From NCBI GenBank assembly GCA_047630175.1, contig JBLHVI010000003.1, positions 1-64,000 of the forward strand: a stretch of DNA of 64,000 nucleotides, read 5' to 3'. Made by a program: the position numbers and the translations under genes. Position 1 is the first letter of the stretch, and every line of letters starts with the position of its first letter. The notes under the pieces were generated by a model. It had not been told where the DNA came from and did not search any database. It saw only the letters and a list, made by a program, of their open reading frames with translations. The DNA comes from UBA4582 sp047630175 (lineage in GTDB: Bacteria; Pseudomonadota; Gammaproteobacteria; Pseudomonadales; Azotimanducaceae). This document shows positions 8,437 to 17,578 of this stretch, in pieces.

Positions 8437-9378
8437 ATGATGGCGAATATTAATTTCGATTTCATGCACTACCGCAAGATTGCTGCTGGCATATCTGTCG
8501 CTGTGGTTCTGGCATCCTTGATATCGCTGGCATTGAATCAGGTGAATTGGGGTCTGGATTTTACGGGCGGCACGCTGGTTGAGGTGGTATACGAAAATTC
8601 AATAGACCCAGGCACCATTCGATCACAACTGGACAGCGCCGGGTTTAACGGCCATGTCGTGCAGTACTTCGGGTCCGAACGCGATATTTTGGTCCGGATT
8701 CCGCCGCAGAAAAATCTCAGTGCCAAGGAAAACGCGACCCTAGGGGATGAAATTCTCAAGGTGCTGCAGTCGTCTACCGGAGATCAGGTATCCCTGCGGC
8801 GTTCCGAGTTTGTTGGCCCAGCCGTAGGTGAGGAACTGACCAACCAAGGTGGTCTGGGCATGCTTACGGCCCTGGCAGTTGTGCTGGTCTATATTGCTCT
8901 GCGCTTCCAGATGAAGTTTGCTATCGGCGCCGTCGTGGCATTGTTCCACGACGTCATCATCATTCTTGGTGTTTTTTCAATCACGCGTTGGGATTTTGAT
9001 CTAACGGTACTAGCAGCCTTGCTGGCGGTTATCGGTTACTCGCTGAACGACACGATTGTAGTTGCTGATCGCATACGAGAGAATTTTCGACGTGTACGAC
9101 GGGGCACCTCGTTGGAGATCATTAATACATCGCTGAATCAGACACTGGGGCGTACGGTTGTTACGTCCTTGACGACCTTGTTGGTCTTGGTCACGCTCTA
9201 CCTGCTCGGTGGTGAGTTGATTCGGGGCTTTGCTGTAGGTTTGATTATCGGCGTGCTGGTGGGTACGTATTCGTCTATCTACATCGCCGCCAACGTGATG
9301 ATTCTGTTGAAGATATCCAAAGAAGATTTGGCTATTCCCATTAAAGAAGGCGCGGACGACCCGGACATGATGGGTTAA
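8437..9378 (+). CDS. secF: Protein translocase subunit SecF
   Basis: A 313-residue partner of SecD with six predicted spans. It shows the LDFTGGTLVEV signature near residue 37 and VIGYSLNDTIVVADRIREN in the fourth span. ATG codons at 8437 and 8440 are both possible starts; GGGAG about 12 bases upstream serves either. It ends the yajC-secD-secF operon and is convergent with suhB. Confidence 0.97.
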   Translation: MMANINFDFMHYRKIAAGISVAVVLASLISLALNQVNWGLDFTGGTLVEVVYENSIDPGTIRSQLDSAGFNGHVVQYFGSERDILVRIPPQKNLSAKENATLGDEILKVLQSSTGDQVSLRRSEFVGPAVGEELTNQGGLGMLTALAVVLVYIALRFQMKFAIGAVVALFHDVIIILGVFSITRWDFDLTVLAALLAVIGYSLNDTIVVADRIRENFRRVRRGTSLEIINTSLNQTLGRTVVTSLTTLLVLVTLYLLGGELIRGFAVGLIIGVLVGTYSSIYIAANVMILLKISKEDLAIPIKEGADDPDMMG

Positions 9379-9468
9379 GCAGGCGACACGCCGCCCTTGG
9401 GCCATGCAAACGGCCGCTGGCGGATCTTTGTGCGGGGACTGCCGGATCGAGGCGGTCCCCGCAAAGGT

Positions 9469-10281
9469 CTATTCAGCAGGTGTAGTGACGACAGTCTGGC
9501 CTAGCTGGCGCTTGATAATGGGTGCCAGGCTGCGGAAACACTTTGGTGACGCGGCGATAATATTGCCAGACTTTAGATATTGCGTGCCACCGTCAAACTC
9601 TCCCAGTAGTCCGCCTGTTTCCTGCACCATCAACGCACCAGCAGCAATATCCCAAATTTTCAGCTCGCTCATCCACATAGCGTCTAGGCGCCCGGCGGCC
9701 ACCCACGCTAAGTCTAGCGCGGCACTGCCCGCTTGGCGCATGATCGCGCCTTCCTCAAGCAATACCTGGTAAATAGTTGCTTGCTCGGCAGCAAATCCGC
9801 GTTCATTGCCACCTGTAGATACCAGCGCGCCATCTAATGAAGGGCGTGTGCTGGTTCTGACGCGACGACCATTGACTTGGCAGCCCTTGCCGCGACTGGC
9901 GACAAACTCTTCTTGGCGCATAGGATCGAGAATGACGCCATGCTCCATCTTGCCATTTTTAAGGCAGGCAATAGAAATACAGAAATGCGGAATGTTATGC
10001 ACAAAGTTGCTGGTGCCGTCGATGGGGTCGATGATCCACTCGTATTCAGCATCAGGGGTTTGAATATCTTGAGCACCTTCTTCGCCACGAAACGAGTGGT
10101 GTGGAAAGGTGGTCTTCAGGGTGTCGATGATCGCGTACTCGACTTCCTGATCAATATTAGTCACATAATTGTGGGGACTCTTCTCGCTGACTTTTATCAG
10201 GTCGGGTCGGTCAAAAGCGCGGGTAATGCGCGGTGCTACAAGACGCGCGGCGCGTAATGCCATATTGGCCATCGGTTCCAT
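9469..10281 (-). CDS. suhB: Inositol-1-monophosphatase SuhB
   Basis: A 270-residue Mg2+-dependent phosphatase of the FIG superfamily. The metal site is complete: GEEGAQ, then WIIDPIDGTSNF, then WDIAAG. In gammaproteobacteria SuhB also serves as a subunit of the rRNA antitermination complex; that role is known for the family, not shown here. It is divergent from trmJ, its common neighbour, across 178 bases. Confidence 0.95.
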   Translation of the reverse strand: MEPMANMALRAARLVAPRITRAFDRPDLIKVSEKSPHNYVTNIDQEVEYAIIDTLKTTFPHHSFRGEEGAQDIQTPDAEYEWIIDPIDGTSNFVHNIPHFCISIACLKNGKMEHGVILDPMRQEEFVASRGKGCQVNGRRVRTSTRPSLDGALVSTGGNERGFAAEQATIYQVLLEEGAIMRQAGSAALDLAWVAAGRLDAMWMSELKIWDIAAGALMVQETGGLLGEFDGGTQYLKSGNIIAASPKCFRSLAPIIKRQLGQTVVTTPAE

Positions 10282-10459
10282 AGGTCTGATCCACTAATAC
10301 TGTAAAGAGCGATTGAAATAAGGGTCCATGATCTGCTGCATTAAGCAACGAGCTGGCGCCATTACCAAAGAAATGCATTATTGGTGTCATTTCGGCGCCG
10401 TATCATAGCATTTTGCGTGTAGAATTACGCCGCCTTAATAACAGCTAGAAAATATAGTT

Positions 10460-11272
10460 ATGCCTGAGTCCATTGAAAGTTTGTTTCCTGCCGTCCGTAT
10501 TGTTCTGGTTGAGACTTCACATCCCGGAAATATAGGCGCGACTGCGCGGGCGATGAAGAATATGGGATTAACACGGCTGGTGCTGGTTAACCCTTATGAG
10601 TTCCCTAGTGAAAAGGCTGTGGCACGTGCTGTCAGCGCTTCAGACCTGATTACGTCGGCGACGGTGGTTGATACTTTGGACGAGGCTATCGCAGGTTGCC
10701 AGCTAGTGCTGGGCACGTCAGCTCGCAACCGGCGTATACCTTGGCCCATGCTTGACCCGCGCGGTTGTGGTGAAAAGGTCGTCGCTGAACAGGCTAGCGG
10801 TGGTGAGATCGCGATTTTATTTGGCCGTGAGGACCGGGGTCTTACAAATGAAGAGCTGCAGAAATGCCACTTCCATATCAATATTCCAACCGGTGAAGCC
10901 TACAGCTCGCTGAATCTGGCCATGGCGGTGCAGGTTCTGTGTTACGAGTTGCTGCAAGCGCTACTCGCCAAGCAAGGTCAAGCAGAAGATGCGATAGCGC
11001 CTGCTGAGCAGTCCTGGGATCAGACATATGCGACGGCGGATACCATGGAGCACATGTTTAAGCACCTGGAAGAGACCCTCGTTCAGGTAGAGTTTCATGA
11101 TCCCGAGAATCCTCGTCAGCTGCTGAATCGCTTGCGCAGGATGTTTAGCCGTATTCGGATGGATCAGATGGAGGTGAATATTATGCGCGGTTTTCTGACG
11201 GCTGTGAACAAGCTGCATGCGGGCAAACTGTCTGAAAAAAGCGCGGCGGGTAAGAGCGAGATCGCAAAGTAA
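10460..11272 (+). CDS. trmJ: tRNA (cytidine/uridine-2'-O-)-methyltransferase TrmJ
   Basis: A SPOUT-family enzyme that 2'-O-methylates position 32 of tRNAs. The 270-residue protein has the N-terminal IVLVETSHPGNIGATARAMKNMG motif, the knot loop GREDRGLTNEEL and the SLNLAMAVQVLCYEL helix. A TAGAAT hexamer near 10420 may be its -10. It lies upstream of iscR as in many gammaproteobacteria, but without the cysE gene that is often between them. Confidence 0.95.
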   Translation: MPESIESLFPAVRIVLVETSHPGNIGATARAMKNMGLTRLVLVNPYEFPSEKAVARAVSASDLITSATVVDTLDEAIAGCQLVLGTSARNRRIPWPMLDPRGCGEKVVAEQASGGEIAILFGREDRGLTNEELQKCHFHINIPTGEAYSSLNLAMAVQVLCYELLQALLAKQGQAEDAIAPAEQSWDQTYATADTMEHMFKHLEETLVQVEFHDPENPRQLLNRLRRMFSRIRMDQMEVNIMRGFLTAVNKLHAGKLSEKSAAGKSEIAK

Positions 11273-11288
11273 GAAGGCTTGTCGAATA

Positions 11289-11313
11289 ATACCTGACCGA
11301 AATACTCGGATAT
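11289..11313 (+). promoter_or_regulatory. Type 1 IscR binding site, distal
   Basis: The 25-base sequence starting ATACCTGACC and ending CTCGGATAT fits the type 1 IscR consensus (ATAnYTGACT-AT-rich centre-AGTCRRGTAT) in both half sites. Holo-IscR is known to bind such sites to repress the isc operon when iron-sulfur clusters are plentiful. It lies 111 bases upstream of iscR. Confidence 0.8.
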
Positions 11314-11339
11314 TGCAGTTTTCTTCATTCAATGTCAGA

Positions 11340-11364
11340 ATACATGATCAAATTAGTCGGGTAT
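11340..11364 (+). promoter_or_regulatory. Type 1 IscR binding site, proximal
   Basis: A second 25-base match, starting ATACATGATC and ending AGTCGGGTAT. Its start is 51 bases from that of the first site, close to five helical turns, so two IscR dimers would sit on the same face of the DNA. It lies 60 bases before iscR and probably overlaps the promoter. Confidence 0.8.
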
Positions 11365-11423
11365 TGCGTAGTAGAAGTTCACAATCCGCGAAAGAGCTCC
11401 ACAGGGGGTTCGGGAGGAGGTAA

Positions 11424-11903
11424 ATGAGATTAACTGCGAAAGGTCGATATGCCGTAACAGCCATGCTAGACCTGGCTGTGCACCATGGCGAAGGCCCGAT
11501 TAGTCTGGCCGATATCTCTGAACGACAAGGTATTAGCCTGTCGTATCTTGAGCAACTATTTGCAAAATTACGTCGCAATGAGTTGGTCAAGAGTGTTCGA
11601 GGACCCGGTGGTGGCTATCAGCTAAACCGCGTTGCTAGCTCTATCTTTGTGGCCGAAATCGTTGACTCTGTCGACGAAAAGGTCGACGCCACTCGCTGCG
11701 CGGGTCGTGCCAACTGTAATCACGGCGAAACTTGTTTGACTCACGAACTATGGTCTGACTTGTCCAGCCAAATTCATCAATTTTTAAGTAACATAGATCT
11801 GGCCAGTATTATTGCGAAGCGAGAGGTGCGTGAACGTGCCGCCCGCCAGCATTTGCGGCGCGATGATGTTATTCGCATGCCCGCCCAGGAGGTAGAAGCA
11901 TGA
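11424..11903 (+). CDS. iscR: Iron-sulfur cluster-sensing regulator IscR
   Basis: A 159-residue Rrf2-family winged-helix regulator. The [2Fe-2S] ligands Cys92, Cys98, Cys104 and His107 are all at the E. coli positions. The recognition helix region LSYLEQLFAKLR is intact. A strong ribosome-binding site (GGGAGGAGG, 11412-11420) precedes ATG 11424. Two type 1 IscR sites upstream indicate negative autoregulation. Its stop overlaps the iscS start by 4 bases. Confidence 0.98.
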   Translation: MRLTAKGRYAVTAMLDLAVHHGEGPISLADISERQGISLSYLEQLFAKLRRNELVKSVRGPGGGYQLNRVASSIFVAEIVDSVDEKVDATRCAGRANCNHGETCLTHELWSDLSSQIHQFLSNIDLASIIAKREVRERAARQHLRRDDVIRMPAQEVEA

Positions 11904-13114
11904 AACTCCCTATCTATTTTGACTACGCCGCCACCACCCCCGTTGACCCTAGGGTCGCGCAAAAAATGAGCGAATGTTTGCTCGCTGAGGGTAAATTCGG
12001 TAATCCGGCAAGCCGCTCGCATAAGTATGGTTGGGAAGCTGAAGAAGCCGTGGAACTCGCACGTCGTCAGGTTGCTGACCTAATTAAAGCGGACCCCAGA
12101 GAGATTGTCTGGACGTCAGGCGCAACTGAATCAGACAATCTGGCTATTAAAGGTGTGGCACACTTTTACAAGACCAAAGGCAAGCACCTGATTACCTCTA
12201 AAATAGAGCATAAGGCTGTGCTTGATAGCTTTCGGCACCTTGAGCGCGAAGGCTTCGAAGTTACCTATTTGTCGCCCGGCACAGATGGCATTACCACGCC
12301 CGAACAGGTCGCCGAGGCGATTCGTGAGGACACGCTATTAGTATCTATCATGCATGTTAACAACGAAATTGGTGTGATTAACGATATCGCAGCGATTGGT
12401 GAAGTTTGCCGCGCCAAGAAAGTGATCTTTCACGTCGATGCGTCCCAAAGCTCTGGCAAGATCGATATTGACCTTGAAACAATGAAGGTCGATTTGATGT
12501 CTTTCTCAGCCCATAAAATGTACGGCCCAAAGGGTGTCGGCGCATTGTATGTGCGACGCAAGCCACGGGTACGGCTTGAGGCTCAGATGCACGGTGGTGG
12601 TCACGAACGTGGCATGCGTTCAGGCACGCTAGCAACGCATCAATTGGTGGGTATGGGTGAATGCTGTCGTATTGCGCAAGAAGAAATGCATGTTGAGCAA
12701 AAGCGCATCGGTTTGCTGCGCGAACGCCTCTGGCAGGGTCTGCAGGACATCGAAGAAATTTACATTAATGGCAGTGTCGAGCATCGTCTGCCGGGCTTCC
12801 TGAATGTCAGCTTTAACTTTGTCGAGGGCGAGTCGTTGATTATGTCATTGAGTGACCTTGCCATCTCATCAGGTTCAGCCTGTACTTCGGCCAGCCTCGA
12901 GCCCTCTTACGTGTTGCGCGCGCTAGGACTGAATGACGAAATGGCCCACAGTTCATTGCGCTTCAGTGTTGGTCGATTTACTGACGAAGCTGATGTCGAT
13001 TACGCACTGGGGAAGATTCACAACGCGGTCAACAAACTGCGTGAGCTATCGCCGCTTTGGGATATGTTCAAAGACGGCGTTGACCTAAACTCGATTGAGT
13101 GGGCTGCACACTAA
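11900..13114 (+). CDS. iscS: Cysteine desulfurase IscS
   Basis: A PLP enzyme that removes sulfur from cysteine and passes it to IscU and to tRNA thiolation enzymes. At 404 residues it matches E. coli length. Visible are the PLP lysine in SFSAHKMYGPKG and the active-site cysteine in SSGSACTSASLEPSYVL. Second gene of the isc operon; ATGA overlap with iscR. Confidence 0.98.
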   Translation: MKLPIYFDYAATTPVDPRVAQKMSECLLAEGKFGNPASRSHKYGWEAEEAVELARRQVADLIKADPREIVWTSGATESDNLAIKGVAHFYKTKGKHLITSKIEHKAVLDSFRHLEREGFEVTYLSPGTDGITTPEQVAEAIREDTLLVSIMHVNNEIGVINDIAAIGEVCRAKKVIFHVDASQSSGKIDIDLETMKVDLMSFSAHKMYGPKGVGALYVRRKPRVRLEAQMHGGGHERGMRSGTLATHQLVGMGECCRIAQEEMHVEQKRIGLLRERLWQGLQDIEEIYINGSVEHRLPGFLNVSFNFVEGESLIMSLSDLAISSGSACTSASLEPSYVLRALGLNDEMAHSSLRFSVGRFTDEADVDYALGKIHNAVNKLRELSPLWDMFKDGVDLNSIEWAAH

Positions 13115-13195
13115 AAAGTGGGCCCACAGCCGCCGAGATAAAACTTTAGATAAATACCAAGCTAGATTACAAGACAGACTAAATGGAGAAGGCAG

Positions 13196-13609
13196 ATGGC
13201 ATATAGCGATAAGGTAATGGATCATTACGATAACCCCCGCAACGTCGGCAAGATGGACGATAAAGATGATAGCGTGGGCACAGGTATGGTCGGTGCACCG
13301 GCGTGTGGCGATGTGATGCGACTGCAGATCAGAGTGAATGCGGCGGGGATCATCGAAGACGCTAAATTCAAGACTTATGGGTGTGGTTCGGCTATCGCGT
13401 CTAGCTCACTACTGACAGAGTGGGTTAAGGGTCGTAGTTTGGATGAAGCGGCGTCGATCAAAAATACTGAAATTGCTGAGGAATTGGCATTGCCGCCAGT
13501 GAAGATCCACTGTTCAGTATTGGCTGAAGACGCCATCAAAGCTGCCGTCAAAGATTTCCGTGAGAAGCATGCGGCAGATGTTACTGCTAGTGCCGCGGTA
13601 GCCGTTTAG
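13196..13609 (+). CDS. iscU: Iron-sulfur cluster scaffold IscU
   Basis: The scaffold on which [2Fe-2S] clusters are built. Ligands Cys37, Asp39, Cys63 and Cys106 and the HscA-recognition motif LPPVK (99-103) are at the same numbers as in E. coli. The protein is 137 residues, about nine longer than E. coli IscU, owing to an Ala/Val-rich C-terminal tail. Ribosome-binding site GGAGAAGG lies just upstream. Confidence 0.98.
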   Translation: MAYSDKVMDHYDNPRNVGKMDDKDDSVGTGMVGAPACGDVMRLQIRVNAAGIIEDAKFKTYGCGSAIASSSLLTEWVKGRSLDEAASIKNTEIAEELALPPVKIHCSVLAEDAIKAAVKDFREKHAADVTASAAVAV

Positions 13610-13640
13610 TTTCAACGTGACGAGCAGGAGTAACAGCCAG

Positions 13641-13964
13641 ATGGGAATTAGCCTGACGGAAAAAGCAGCTGCGCATATTGGCGACTATCTTGGTGGCCGT
13701 GGCAAAGGTGTGGGTATTAGACTGTCGGTGAAAACCACAGGCTGTTCAGGGCTCATGTACGTACTTGAGCCAGTTGATCAACCTGCAGAGGAAGATCAAG
13801 TGTTTCAAAGCCAGGGTATCGATGTGTATGTCGACCCTAAGAGCATGATCTATGTTGACGGCACCCGAATGGATTACGTCAAGCAAGGTCTGAATGAGGG
13901 ATTCGAATTTCAAAACCCCAACGTTCAGGCTGAATGTGGCTGCGGTGAAAGCTTCACGGTTTAA
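13641..13964 (+). CDS. iscA: Iron-sulfur cluster carrier IscA
   Basis: An A-type carrier that delivers clusters to apoproteins. I place the start at ATG 13641 (MGISLTEKAA): AGGAG 13626-13630 lies 10 bases upstream and this gives 107 residues, the E. coli length. Cys35, Cys99 and Cys101 are conserved. An upstream in-frame ATG (13617) would add eight residues without a better ribosome-binding site. Confidence 0.96.
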   Translation: MGISLTEKAAAHIGDYLGGRGKGVGIRLSVKTTGCSGLMYVLEPVDQPAEEDQVFQSQGIDVYVDPKSMIYVDGTRMDYVKQGLNEGFEFQNPNVQAECGCGESFTV

Positions 13965-14011
13965 TATCGTCGCCAAATTTTTCGACCTTTGTTTCTGTAT
14001 TTGAGACGCAT

Positions 14012-14040
14012 CACTGCTAAATCACCATGATTTAGCAGTG
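14012..14040. repeat. Perfect 13-bp hairpin between iscA and hscB
   Basis: CACTGCTAAATCA and its exact complement TGATTTAGCAGTG are separated by only CCA. No T run follows, so it is not a classical terminator. In an operon transcript it would form a very stable stem-loop about 65 bases before hscB, suited to RNase processing, 3'-end protection of the iscRSUA segment, or a regulator-binding palindrome. Confidence 0.75.
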
Positions 14041-14104
14041 TCGTGTTACCACGCGTTTGTCTATATGCAATAATTCGCTGAATCAAAGCGTGTCGATCTA
14101 AGCC

Positions 14105-14638
14105 ATGACCAATATGAATCTCCAAGAAAATTTCTTCGCAATTTTTCAACTGCCTATGGCCTACGGTGTGGATATTGTTGCGCTTGATAGTCGGTATCGG
14201 GAGTTGCAACGCAGCGTCCACCCCGACCGGCATGTTGATGCCTCAGACCAAGACAAACGCCTTGCCATGCAATGGACAACGGTGGTGAATGAGGCGCATA
14301 CAACATTGCGATCTCCTTTGAAGCGAGCGATATATCTGTTGAAAATGCAGCAGGTGAACATCGAGGCTAATCCGGATCTCGATCCGGTGTTCCTGATGTC
14401 ACAGATCGAGCTGCGAGAGGAGTTGGAATCCTTGGGGTCTGGCGATGAGGGGTTAGCAAGCCTCGACGTCTTTAAAGCTCGGTTGAACGAGGCGTTAACT
14501 CAACTTGAGGCAGACTTTACGTCTCAGTTCGAGCATGATCTGGCCGCAGCGGCACAAACCACGGTTTATAAGATGCAGTTCTTCGTCAAACTGGCTGATG
14601 AAGCAGATCGGCTGGAAGAAAAATTATTGGACTATTAA
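14105..14638 (+). CDS. hscB: Co-chaperone HscB
   Basis: A 177-residue J-domain protein that presents IscU to HscA. The J domain (about residues 8-80) has the HPDRH motif, and the C-terminal three-helix domain binds IscU. It begins 140 bases after iscA, with a strong hairpin in the gap, and is followed by hscA 92 bases on. Confidence 0.95.
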   Translation: MTNMNLQENFFAIFQLPMAYGVDIVALDSRYRELQRSVHPDRHVDASDQDKRLAMQWTTVVNEAHTTLRSPLKRAIYLLKMQQVNIEANPDLDPVFLMSQIELREELESLGSGDEGLASLDVFKARLNEALTQLEADFTSQFEHDLAAAAQTTVYKMQFFVKLADEADRLEEKLLDY

Positions 14639-14730
14639 CGGCAAAGGTCAATACAACGTAGCATTCAACCGTTAGCGTCCAGCGATAGATATTCACCCAT
14701 TGATATTCGAGCAAGGCAAAGATAATACTT

Positions 14731-16617
14731 ATGGCATTGTTACAAATTACTGAACCTGGCCAAGCCGTGGACCCGCACCAGCGAAAGCGCGCTGCGGGCA
14801 TCGATCTAGGAACGACCAATTCATTGATCGCCAGTGTCCGTAGCGGGCGCGCAGAGACGCTTGCCGACCTGCAAGGCGCGCACCTGACACCGTCGGTCGT
14901 GCGTTATTTGGCAGAGGGTGGCGTCGAAGTCGGCGCACAGGCGTTGGCTGCCGCGAGCGAAGATCCATTGAATACCATTGTGTCTGTTAAACGTTTCATG
15001 GGAAGAGGTTTGGCTGACATCAAGACGCTAGGCGAGCGCCTGCCTTATGTTTTTACGCAGGCCGAGGAAGGCATGCCACGCTTGCGTGTTGTCTCAGGTG
15101 ACGTCAGTCCTGTTGAGATCTCCGCAGAAATATTGCGTCACTTAAGCGAACGCGGTGCAAAGACGCTGGGTGGTGAGCTTGACGGTGTGGTCATCACCGT
15201 GCCTGCCTATTTCGATGATGCTCAGCGGCAAGCGACGCGGGACGCAGCGAGGTTGGCTGGACTGAATGTCTATCGACTTCTTAATGAACCCACTGCCGCG
15301 GCGGTGGCTTATGGCCTCGACTCGGGCACTCAGGGTGTCATCGCTGTGTATGATTTGGGCGGTGGCACCTTTGATATTTCTCTTTTGCGGCTTAACCGTG
15401 GTGTTTTTGAAGTACTAGCTACGGGTGGCAACTCGGCGCTCGGCGGCGACGATTTCGATCAGTGTATTGCGACTTGGTTGATTGAGCAGGCAGGATTTAC
15501 GGAACAGATCAGTCATGGTCAGTTCCGTCGTTTGATGACCGAAGCGCGGCGGATTAAAGAAGTCCTATCGATGAACGACTCGGTTGATGTGTCTATCGAT
15601 ATCGAAGGTCTGAAGTATTCAGGCACCTTCAAGCGAGTAGTTTTTGACGCGCTAATTGGTGACTTAGTCGCTGATTCGTTGAAAGCATGCCGTCGAGTGG
15701 TTCGCGATGCTGGGGTTAGCATCGATGACATTCAAAGCGTGGTACTGGTGGGCGGATCGACTCGAGTGCCGCTGGTACGAGCTGAAGTGAGTCGTTTTTT
15801 TGCAGCAGAGCCATTACATAATATCGACCCAGACAAAGTGGTTGCTGTTGGTGCGGCGATTCAGGCGAATATACTGGCAGGCAACAAGCCCGACAGTGAC
15901 ATGCTGCTGCTTGATGTTTTGCCGTTGTCGCTGGGTCTGGAGACCGTTGGCGGGTTGGTTGAGAAAATTATTCATCGTAACACTGCCATACCCGTGTCGC
16001 GTGCCCAAGAGTTCACTACCTATAAGGATGGTCAGAGCGCCATGCTGATTCACGTGGTTCAAGGTGAACGGGAGCGCGTGCAAGATTGCCGTTCTTTGGC
16101 GCGCTTCGAATTACGAGGCATTCCTCCGATGGTCGCCGGGGCGGCCCGCATTAGCGTGGTTTTTCAGGTTGACGCTGATGGTTTGCTGTCGGTTTCAGCG
16201 ACCGAGATGAGTACCGGCGTCGAATCTCAGATTGTGGTAAAGCCATCCTATGGGCTGACTGATAACGAAATTACGCAGATGCTCAAGGCATCCTTCGAAT
16301 TTGCTGAGGAAGACGTCAAGTTACGTTCTCTCACAGAGGCACAAGTTGAGGCAACGAGCGTTGTGAACGCCGTTGCTGCAGCGATGGCGAAAGATGCTGA
16401 AGCGCTGCTGTCAGCTGATGAAATAAAGGCGTTGGAAGCTGCCATGGTGGCATTGCGCGCTGTACTCGATAGCGATGACTTACAGGTCATCCTCGATGAG
16501 ATGGGTCGTCTGGGTGCGGCAAGTGATGAATTTGCTGCGCGGCGGATGAATGCCAGTGTGAAGGGGGCCCTTGCTGGGCATCAGGTTGAAGAATTTGAAA
16601 TTGAACAAAAGGACTAA
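14731..16617 (+). CDS. hscA: Hsp70-type chaperone HscA
   Basis: A specialised Hsp70 that releases clusters from IscU by recognising LPPVK. The 628-residue protein shows GIDLGTTNSLIAS (phosphate loop 1), VYDLGGGTFDISLL (phosphate loop 2) and VVLVGGSTRVPLV, followed by the substrate-binding domain and a shorter lid than DnaK. The fdx GTG start follows its stop by 3 bases. Confidence 0.97.
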   Translation: MALLQITEPGQAVDPHQRKRAAGIDLGTTNSLIASVRSGRAETLADLQGAHLTPSVVRYLAEGGVEVGAQALAAASEDPLNTIVSVKRFMGRGLADIKTLGERLPYVFTQAEEGMPRLRVVSGDVSPVEISAEILRHLSERGAKTLGGELDGVVITVPAYFDDAQRQATRDAARLAGLNVYRLLNEPTAAAVAYGLDSGTQGVIAVYDLGGGTFDISLLRLNRGVFEVLATGGNSALGGDDFDQCIATWLIEQAGFTEQISHGQFRRLMTEARRIKEVLSMNDSVDVSIDIEGLKYSGTFKRVVFDALIGDLVADSLKACRRVVRDAGVSIDDIQSVVLVGGSTRVPLVRAEVSRFFAAEPLHNIDPDKVVAVGAAIQANILAGNKPDSDMLLLDVLPLSLGLETVGGLVEKIIHRNTAIPVSRAQEFTTYKDGQSAMLIHVVQGERERVQDCRSLARFELRGIPPMVAGAARISVVFQVDADGLLSVSATEMSTGVESQIVVKPSYGLTDNEITQMLKASFEFAEEDVKLRSLTEAQVEATSVVNAVAAAMAKDAEALLSADEIKALEAAMVALRAVLDSDDLQVILDEMGRLGAASDEFAARRMNASVKGALAGHQVEEFEIEQKD

Positions 16618-16620
16618 TAC

Positions 16621-16962
16621 GTGACCCAAGTTGTTATATTGCCCCACGCCGAACGCTGCCCAGAAGGTGCCGTGCTGGAAGTTGAGCCCGGCACAAACCT
16701 CATCGAAGTCGCCCTCGATCATGGCATCAAGATTGAGCATGCTTGTGAACTAAGTTGTGCGTGCACCACCTGTCATGTGGTTGTGCGCGAGGGGTTTGAT
16801 TCTCTTGTGCCCTCTGAAGAGCTCGAGGATGACCTGCTCGATAAAGCCTGGGGACTTGAGCCCGACTCGCGTTTGAGTTGCCAAGTGCTGGTGGGCGAAG
16901 AAGACTTGGTCATAGAGATCCCCAAATACACGATCAACCAAGTGTCAGAAGCTCAGCACTAG
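16621..16962 (+). CDS. fdx: ISC-type [2Fe-2S] ferredoxin Fdx
   Basis: An electron donor for cluster assembly. The 113-residue protein has ligands Cys42, Cys48, Cys51 and Cys87, the same numbers as E. coli Fdx, plus the extra Cys46 typical of ISC ferredoxins. Start is GTG 16621, directly after hscA. Confidence 0.97.
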   Translation: MTQVVILPHAERCPEGAVLEVEPGTNLIEVALDHGIKIEHACELSCACTTCHVVVREGFDSLVPSEELEDDLLDKAWGLEPDSRLSCQVLVGEEDLVIEIPKYTINQVSEAQH

Positions 16963-17029
16963 CATATGCATTCATCGACGCACCGATTACACGTGCGGTG
17001 TACCTGAGTATCAGTGAGGCGACTAGATT

Positions 17030-17224
17030 ATGAAGTGGACAGATATCGACGATATTGCGATCGAATTGTACGAGGGTCATGGGGACGTTGACCCGTTGAC
17101 AATCCGCTTTACGGACTTGCACGCGTGGGTGATGGCTCTGCCCGGGTTCGATGACGATCCCAACCGTTCCGGAGAGAAAATTCTGGAAGCTATTCAGGCG
17201 GCCTGGATAGAAGAAGCACGCTAA
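17030..17224 (+). CDS. iscX: IscX, iron-sulfur assembly accessory protein
   Basis: A 64-residue acidic protein starting MKWTDIDDIAIELYE with the conserved FTDLHAWV and DDPNRSGEKILEAIQ segments. It binds iron and IscS and modulates cluster assembly. It is the last gene of the isc operon; a promoter region for ndk follows. Confidence 0.96.
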   Translation: MKWTDIDDIAIELYEGHGDVDPLTIRFTDLHAWVMALPGFDDDPNRSGEKILEAIQAAWIEEAR

Positions 17225-17258
17225 ACAGGACGGGCTGTTGGTCCGTAAAATTGTAGGT

Positions 17259-17286
17259 TTGTTCTCCTCGCTACACAGGCTATAAT
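17259..17286 (+). promoter_or_regulatory. Sigma-70 promoter upstream of ndk (distal)
   Basis: TTGTTC (17259-17264), 16-base spacer, TATAAT (17281-17286), followed by a GC-rich discriminator GCGCGCC. It lies about 290 bases before ndk, so the leader would be long. Confidence 0.55.
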
Positions 17287-17432
17287 GCGCGCCCTCGATT
17301 ACCTAGGCTGGTAAGCGTGCCGGACGCGTGTCTTTTCTGGTCAAAATACGATCAGCAGGCATGCTGCAAGCAACCGGTTCAATAGGCGTCAACCGGTCTA
17401 ATAGTTAGTCGTCATCTGCGTTAAAACCCGCG

Positions 17433-17438
17433 TATAAT
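17433..17438 (+). promoter_or_regulatory. -10 element upstream of ndk (proximal)
   Basis: A second perfect TATAAT, 140 bases before ndk. No good -35 hexamer is at 16-18 bases, so it may be activator-dependent or weaker. Confidence 0.4.
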
Positions 17439-17578
17439 GGCTACCCAGAGGTCTTCAGACCCGATAAATCGAGACTAGATGTTACGGCTTGGCTACAAAT
17501 CCTGTCTGGTGCTGCTCACGTGAGCGAACTAGATAATTGGGCCAGCCCCAGATACTTATTTTTTAGGAGTTAGTAGTA

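Larger units (their letters stand above)
17225..17578. other. Promoter region between iscX and ndk
   Basis: A 354-base gap with no gene. It contains two good -10 hexamers (listed separately) and a ribosome-binding sequence TTAGGAG (about 17563-17569) before ndk. The stretch ACCGGTTCAATAGGCGTCAACCGGT (about 17373-17397) has short inverted arms. I found no RNA gene in it. Confidence 0.5.
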
